In this document: one piece after another, positions 60,022-64,000 of the stretch
Position numbering within the stretch: the stretch's first letter is position 1
Layout of the letters: each line of letters opens with the position of its first letter
DNA from: Streptomyces goshikiensis
Lineage (GTDB): Bacteria; Actinomycetota; Actinomycetes; Streptomycetales; Streptomycetaceae
Direction of reading: 5' to 3'
Assembly (NCBI RefSeq): GCF_014650555.1
Contig: NZ_BMVE01000015.1
Coordinates: 1 to 64,000, forward strand
DNA: 64,000 nt
The notes under the pieces: generated by a model
The model's input: the letters and a program-made list of their open reading frames with translations, nothing else
What the model was told of the DNA's origin: nothing
Database searches by the model: none
Position numbers and translations under genes: made by a program

Positions 60022-60171
60022 TCCCGTGCTCTTCCTCGACGTGGTGCGCGGCGGAGGAGTTGCCGCATCCGCCGCGAGTGTGCAAGCACCATCCGCTCTG
60101 ATCTGCAGGTGGCGCTGTCGAAGCTACTGTCGTCCCGCACGCGTTCCCCGGTAGAAAGAGACACATCTCTT

Positions 60172-61137
60172 GTGGAAAACGGACACCGCACGGTGCGGCA
60201 ACTGCACTACCTGCCCGCCCTCGGTGCGGCGTACGGGGTGGAGGTCCTCAGCTTCGCGCGGCTCCGCGAGATGGACGGCGCGGGTGCCCGTACCCGGCCG
60301 CAGCGGCCGGATTTCCACGTGCTCGCCCTGGTCGCCTCCGGCAGGGGCGGCCACGTGGCGGACTTCGAGACGTACCAGCTGCGAGCGGGGAGCGTGGTGT
60401 GGATCCGGCCGGGCATGGTGCACCGCTGGAGCGACGTCAACGGCGTCGACGGGCCCCTGATCCTCTTCCGGCCCGGCTTCCTGCCCGACCTGGGCCCCAC
60501 CCCGGCCTGGGACCTCTCCGCGCCCGCCACCTGGCACCTGGACCAGCCGCTGCGACCGCTCGCCCTGCTGGCAGCCGATCATCTGCGAGGCGAGCACGAC
60601 CTGGCGGTGCGGATGCCGCGGCTGGCCTCTCCCGCGCTGCTCTCGCACCTCCTGGCAGCGCTGGTCCTGCGCGTACGGCCGGCCGAGGCCGCCACCCCCA
60701 CCGCCGGCGGCGGCGGGCGTTGCCACGATGTCTTCCTTCGCTACCGGGCCGCGGTCGAGGAGCACTTCACCGAGTGGCACCAGGTCGCCGATTACACTCG
60801 GTTGACGGGCTACGACCGGCGCACGCTGACCCGGGCCACCCGCGCCGCCGCCGGTGTCGGCGCCAAGGAATTCCTGGACCAGCGAACCCTGTTGGAGGCC
60901 AAACGGCTTCTCGCCCACACCGACCTGCCGGTCGGCAGGTGCGCACAGCGCCTCGGCTTCCGGGACGCCGCGAACTTCACCACCTTCTTCCAACGCGGCA
61001 CCGGACAGTCGCCGAGCACGTGGCGTACCGCCGACGCCCGAGCCGCTCGTGGCCAGGGGGAGGACACGCCCTGCCCACGCCCACCCGTCTGCAACACATG
61101 GTCCGTGCCGGGAGCTCCGATCCCTTCGCAGGGCTGA
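60172..61137 (+). CDS. AraC-family regulator
   Basis: 321 residues. The N-terminal cupin-like half (FHVLALVASGRGGHVADFETYQLRAGSVVWIRPGMVHRW) would bind an effector. The C-terminal AraC helix-turn-helix pair is FTEWHQVADYTRLTGYDRRTLTRATRA and CAQRLGFRDAANFTTFFQRGTGQSPSTWR. Starts at a GTG with little ribosome site, so the exact start is uncertain. Divergent from the hydrolase at 59221, which it likely activates. Confidence 0.87.
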   Translation: MENGHRTVRQLHYLPALGAAYGVEVLSFARLREMDGAGARTRPQRPDFHVLALVASGRGGHVADFETYQLRAGSVVWIRPGMVHRWSDVNGVDGPLILFRPGFLPDLGPTPAWDLSAPATWHLDQPLRPLALLAADHLRGEHDLAVRMPRLASPALLSHLLAALVLRVRPAEAATPTAGGGGRCHDVFLRYRAAVEEHFTEWHQVADYTRLTGYDRRTLTRATRAAAGVGAKEFLDQRTLLEAKRLLAHTDLPVGRCAQRLGFRDAANFTTFFQRGTGQSPSTWRTADARAARGQGEDTPCPRPPVCNTWSVPGAPIPSQG

Positions 61138-61220
61138 CCGTCGGCTGCCGGGCCGCGCGGGCGGGCTGCCGATATCCTGGAACCGAGATCGGGGGCTTTC
61201 CTCATCCGGAAGGCAGCACC

Positions 61221-61682
61221 ATGCGGCGTCGATACCTCATGCTTCTCGCAGCCCCGCTCCTCGCCTCCTCGGTGGCCCTCGCCCCCGCCCACGCGGCGCC
61301 GGCCGGAAGCGCCGGGACGAGCGGGGCCAAGCAGGCGGTGCAGGCGGTGAAGGTCACCAAAGTCGAAGTGGTCACCCTGCTGAAGCCGGGGGAGACCGTC
61401 GTGTGCAACGGCACTCCCGTGGCCATGGCCTTCGACGGAAAGATCACGGCGACCGGGCCGGGCACGGTCCGTTACCACTGGACCGTGAACGCCAGCCGCG
61501 CCCGGGTCTCCCCGGGATCCTTCGCCTTCGGCGCGGGCACCTCCACCAAGGTCGCCCTTCAGGTCGTGGACATGCCGGCGCCCAAGAACGCCAAGGCGGT
61601 GACCGGGTACGTCACGCTCCACCTGCCGGACCAGAAGAAGAGCGTCCGCAGTCAGCAGGTGACGTTCCCCTGCAAGAAGTGA
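61221..61682 (+). CDS. Small secreted protein of unknown function
   Basis: 153 residues. Sec signal peptide MRRRYLMLLAAPLLASSVALAPAHAAP, then a mature strand-rich domain (VTKVEVVTLLKPGETVVCNGTPVAMAFDGKITATGPGTVRYHW, ..., SVRSQQVTFPCKK) with two Cys placed to form a disulfide between the ends. The immunoglobulin-like strand pattern suggests an extracellular beta sandwich. GGAAGG precedes the ATG. No known family. Confidence 0.8.
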   Translation: MRRRYLMLLAAPLLASSVALAPAHAAPAGSAGTSGAKQAVQAVKVTKVEVVTLLKPGETVVCNGTPVAMAFDGKITATGPGTVRYHWTVNASRARVSPGSFAFGAGTSTKVALQVVDMPAPKNAKAVTGYVTLHLPDQKKSVRSQQVTFPCKK

Positions 61683-62116
61683 GCGCTGCTTCTCCTCGCG
61701 CTTGAGCAACAGTTTCGAAAGGCCGCCGGGACAAGACGGCAGGTGATGCCCGGGGGCCGCAGCGGCGCGGCCCGTCCGGGCCGACCGCGGTTTTGGACGA
61801 TCCGGCCCCCGGGGCACGCCACTCTGCCACCGGCTCGTCGGCGCAGGCACGATGCCCCCCATTGCTGCCCTCGTTGGGGGGTGTCCCCATGTCTTTCGCC
61901 AGGCGTGTGCGTGACCGCGGTCCCGTAGGGGGGCAGCGGCCCCCCTTCGATTGCTGTCCCGTCCGCCCCGTCCGCCCCACCAAGCCGCTGCGTGGCCCTG
62001 TGTTCCGCCGCTCCCTACGCGCCTCGTGCCCTCGTGCTGCGCCGGGAATACCTCGGGCGCACCCCTCGTTCTGGGGTATGGTTGAATCGTAAACAATCTT
62101 GGAGGGAAGGGGAGCC
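61683..62116. other. Upstream region of the luciferase-like gene, no gene seen
   Basis: About 430 bp. Frames are weak. Near the 3' end TTGAATCGTAAACAA makes a small imperfect dyad just before the ribosome site, possibly a regulator site, but the evidence is slight. Confidence 0.4.
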
Positions 62117-63217
62117 ATGCAGTTCGGGATCTTCACCGTCGGCGATGTCACAACCGATCCGACGACCGGACGCGCGCCCAGCGAGCACGAGCGCATCAAG
62201 GCGATGCTCGCCATCGCGCAGAAGGCCGAGGAGGTCGGCCTCGACGTCTTCGCCACCGGCGAGCACCACAACCCGCCGTTCGTCCCCTCCTCGCCGACGA
62301 CGATGCTCGGCTACATCGCCGCGCGCACCGAGAACCTGATCCTCTCCACGTCGACGACGCTGATCACCACCAACGACCCGGTGAAGATCGCCGAGGACTT
62401 CGCGATGCTCCAGCACGTCGCGGACGGCCGTGTGGACGTGATGATGGGCCGCGGCAACACCGGTCCGGTCTATCCCTGGTTCGGCAAGGACATTCGCGAC
62501 GGCATCGACCTCGCCATCGAGAACTACGCGCTGCTGCGCCGCCTGTGGGACGAGGAAGTCGTCACCTGGAAGGGTAAGTTCCGCACGCCGCTGCAGTCCT
62601 TCACCTCGACCCCGCGTCCGCTGGACGGTGTCGCGCCCTTCGTCTGGCACGGCTCCATCCGCTCGCCGGAGATCGCCGAGCAGGCCGCCTACTACGGAGA
62701 CGGTTTCTTCCACAACAACATCTTCTGGCCGACTTCCCACACCGAGCAGATGGTGAACCTGTACCGGCAGCGCTACGCCCACTACGGGCACGGCACACCC
62801 GAGCAGGCCATCGTCGGGCTCGGAGGCCAGGTGTTCATGAACAGGAACTCGCAGGACGCGGTGCGCGAGTTCCGCCCGTACTTCGACAACGCGCCGGTGT
62901 ACGGCCACGGGCCGTCCCTGGAGGAGTTCACCACCCAGACCCCGCTGACCGTCGGCTCGCCGCAGCAGGTCATCGAGCGGACGCTGTCCTTCCGGGACTA
63001 CGCCGGCGACTACCAGCGGCAACTCTTCCTGGTGGACCACGCGGGCCTGCCCCTGAAGACCGTCCTGGAGCAGCTCGACCTGCTCGGCGAGGAGGTCGTG
63101 CCGGTGCTGCGCAAGGAGTTCGCGAACCTGCGCCCGGCCGGTGTGCCGGACGCGCCGACGCACTCCGCCCGCGTGGCGGCGGCCCAGGAGGCCCCGAAGG
63201 AGGAGACGCAGGGATGA
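62117..63217 (+). CDS. LLM-class flavin-dependent monooxygenase (CE1758-like)
   Basis: 366 residues of the luciferase-like fold: MQFGIFTVGDVTTDPTTG, EEVGLDVFATGEHHNPPFVPSSP, LILSTSTTLITTNDPVKIAEDFAMLQHVADGRVDVMMGRGNTGPVYPWFG and FVWHGSIRSPEIAEQAAYYGDGFFHNN. It uses reduced FMN and oxygen on an unknown substrate. The stop overlaps the start of the flavin reductase gene by 4 nt, the pairing known for CE1758/CE1759-type systems. GGGGAG precedes the ATG. Confidence 0.9.
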   Translation: MQFGIFTVGDVTTDPTTGRAPSEHERIKAMLAIAQKAEEVGLDVFATGEHHNPPFVPSSPTTMLGYIAARTENLILSTSTTLITTNDPVKIAEDFAMLQHVADGRVDVMMGRGNTGPVYPWFGKDIRDGIDLAIENYALLRRLWDEEVVTWKGKFRTPLQSFTSTPRPLDGVAPFVWHGSIRSPEIAEQAAYYGDGFFHNNIFWPTSHTEQMVNLYRQRYAHYGHGTPEQAIVGLGGQVFMNRNSQDAVREFRPYFDNAPVYGHGPSLEEFTTQTPLTVGSPQQVIERTLSFRDYAGDYQRQLFLVDHAGLPLKTVLEQLDLLGEEVVPVLRKEFANLRPAGVPDAPTHSARVAAAQEAPKEETQG

Positions 63218-63867
63218 AGCTCATCGTCGTATCGGCGGGGCTCAGCTCGCCCTCCTCGACGCGGCTGCTCGCCGACCGGCTCGCGGCGGCGACGCTGGGG
63301 CACGTGGACGCCGACCTCGAAGTGATCGAGCTGAGGGAGCTGGCGACGGAGATCGGCCGGCACTTCGTCACCGGGTTCCCGCCCGCCCGTCTTGCCGCCG
63401 CGCTCGACGCGGTGGCCGCCGCGGACGGCCTGATCGCCGTCACGCCGGTGTTCGCGGCTTCGTACAGCGGCCTGTTCAAGTCCTTCTTCGACCTCATCGA
63501 CAAGGATGCCCTCACCGCGAAGCCGGTGCTCCTCGGTGCGACCGGCGGCACGGCCCGGCACTCCCTGGTCACCGAGCACGCTCTGCGGCCGTTGTTCACC
63601 TACCTGCGCGCTGTCGTCCTGCCGACCGCCGTGTACGCGGCCTCGGAGGACTGGGGTGAGGAGGGGCTGGAGCAGCGGATCGCCCGTGCGGGCGCGGAGC
63701 TGGCGCGCGCCATGGCGCCCGCCGGTGGGGAAGCCGCGCCCGACGTCGACACCGCCGCCGCGGTCGCACCCCGCTCGCTGACGGGCGCGATCACGTCGGT
63801 GGAACCGGTGGGCGGGTTCGCGGTGGTGCCGTTCGAGCAGCGGCTGGCGGCGCTGAGGGTCGAGTAG
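63214..63867 (+). CDS. NAD(P)H:FMN reductase (CE1759-like)
   Basis: 217 residues, flavodoxin-like fold: IVVSAGLSSPSSTRLLADRLAAA, GLIAVTPVFAASYSGLFKSFFDLID and VLLGATGGTARHS, typical of NADPH-dependent FMN reductases. It would supply FMNH2 to the luciferase-like partner, with which it shares ATGA. The C-terminal extension with EDWGEEGLEQRIARAGAELARAM matches the CE1759 variety. Confidence 0.9.
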   Translation: MKLIVVSAGLSSPSSTRLLADRLAAATLGHVDADLEVIELRELATEIGRHFVTGFPPARLAAALDAVAAADGLIAVTPVFAASYSGLFKSFFDLIDKDALTAKPVLLGATGGTARHSLVTEHALRPLFTYLRAVVLPTAVYAASEDWGEEGLEQRIARAGAELARAMAPAGGEAAPDVDTAAAVAPRSLTGAITSVEPVGGFAVVPFEQRLAALRVE

Positions 63868-63933
63868 TCGCAGCCGGTCCGGCCGCCGGTGCGCCGCCCC
63901 GACCTTCGCGCGAAGGGCTGCTTCAGCACGGCA

Positions 63934-63968
63934 GAAGGGCCCGGATCCATAAAGGATCCGGGCCCTTC
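63934..63968 (-). terminator. Hairpin terminator behind second initiator tRNA
   Basis: GAAGGGCCCGGATCC, 5-nt loop ATAAA, then the complement: a perfect 15-bp stem almost identical to that at 23154-23189. Read on the minus strand it is followed by TTC and C-rich bases. Confidence 0.8.
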
Positions 63969-63976
63969 CGGTGTAG

Positions 63977-64000
63977 TAGCGGGGACAGGATTTGAACCTG
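63977..64000 (-). tRNA. Initiator tRNA-fMet, second copy, cut by window edge
   Basis: The last 24 bases of the window repeat the 3' end of the tRNA at 23196 on the same strand (acceptor strand, T-arm to GTTCAAATCC), with an identical sequence as far as seen. The rest of the gene lies beyond the window. Confidence 0.85.

Noticed and set aside
1-64000. CRISPR array, rRNA genes, replication origin, prophage
   Set aside because: No spaced repeats of CRISPR type, no rRNA sequence, no DnaA-box cluster, and only a single tail gene without other phage functions.

Overview
The window reads as a high-GC actinomycete chromosome, almost certainly Streptomyces. The base composition and codon bias fit. 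So do a short chaplin, an amphi-Trp protein, an Asp23/AmaP envelope-stress operon next to an ECF sigma/anti-sigma pair, a class I terpene cyclase, a TipA-like regulator, and the dense pairing of regulators with small enzymes. No ribosomal, replication or other core housekeeping genes appear apart from initiator-tRNA genes, so this looks like a chromosome arm or another accessory-rich region.

Layout. 1-3.8 kb: an ECF sigma factor and zinc-binding anti-sigma factor, divergent from a five-gene Asp23/DUF2273/DUF6286/AmaP operon. 3.8-8.7 kb: decayed mobile DNA (two halves of IS5-type transposases in swapped order, a zinc-ribbon integrase relic with a premature stop), an L7/L12-like small ORF and a TPR-like protein. 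8.9-12.3 kb: a HemC-like gene between two broken P-loop kinase genes, then a beta-propeller protein. 12.4-19.0 kb: a tightly overlapping operon encoding intradiol dioxygenase, class III aminotransferase, IMPase-like phosphatase, AurF-like diiron oxygenase, aminoacyl-tRNA-synthetase-like amino acid:carrier-protein ligase, nitronate-monooxygenase-like flavoprotein, carrier protein and MOSC protein. 19.2-22.4 kb: zinc dehydrogenase, ROK sugar kinase and APH-type phosphotransferase, also one operon. Together these two operons look like a biosynthetic locus built on carrier-bound amino-acid N-oxidation.

23.2 kb: an initiator tRNA gene; a second one enters at the right edge, so 40.8 kb lie between two copies. 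23.3-27.4 kb: KAS III/SDR pair, a UGT-type glycosyltransferase and a frameshifted TipA-like regulator. 28-44.8 kb: regulator-enzyme pairs (ArsR/S41 peptidase, MerR/old yellow enzyme, ArsR/aldo-keto reductase, MarR/MFS exporter, TetR/alpha-beta hydrolase), several with visible operator-like dyads or repeats, plus an orphan phage-tail-tube-like protein, a sesquiterpene-type cyclase and a chaplin. 45-54.6 kb: four consecutive minus-strand genes for very large uncharacterised proteins (376, 1151, 748 and about 849 residues, the last a DUF6603 protein with a frameshift). This is the second strong candidate for an undescribed system. 55-64 kb: small enzymes, a transposase relic, a GDSL lipase, a hydrolase/AraC pair, and a luciferase-like monooxygenase with its flavin reductase.

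All product names come from reading protein motifs by eye; no database search was run. Frameshifts may be genuine or sequencing errors.
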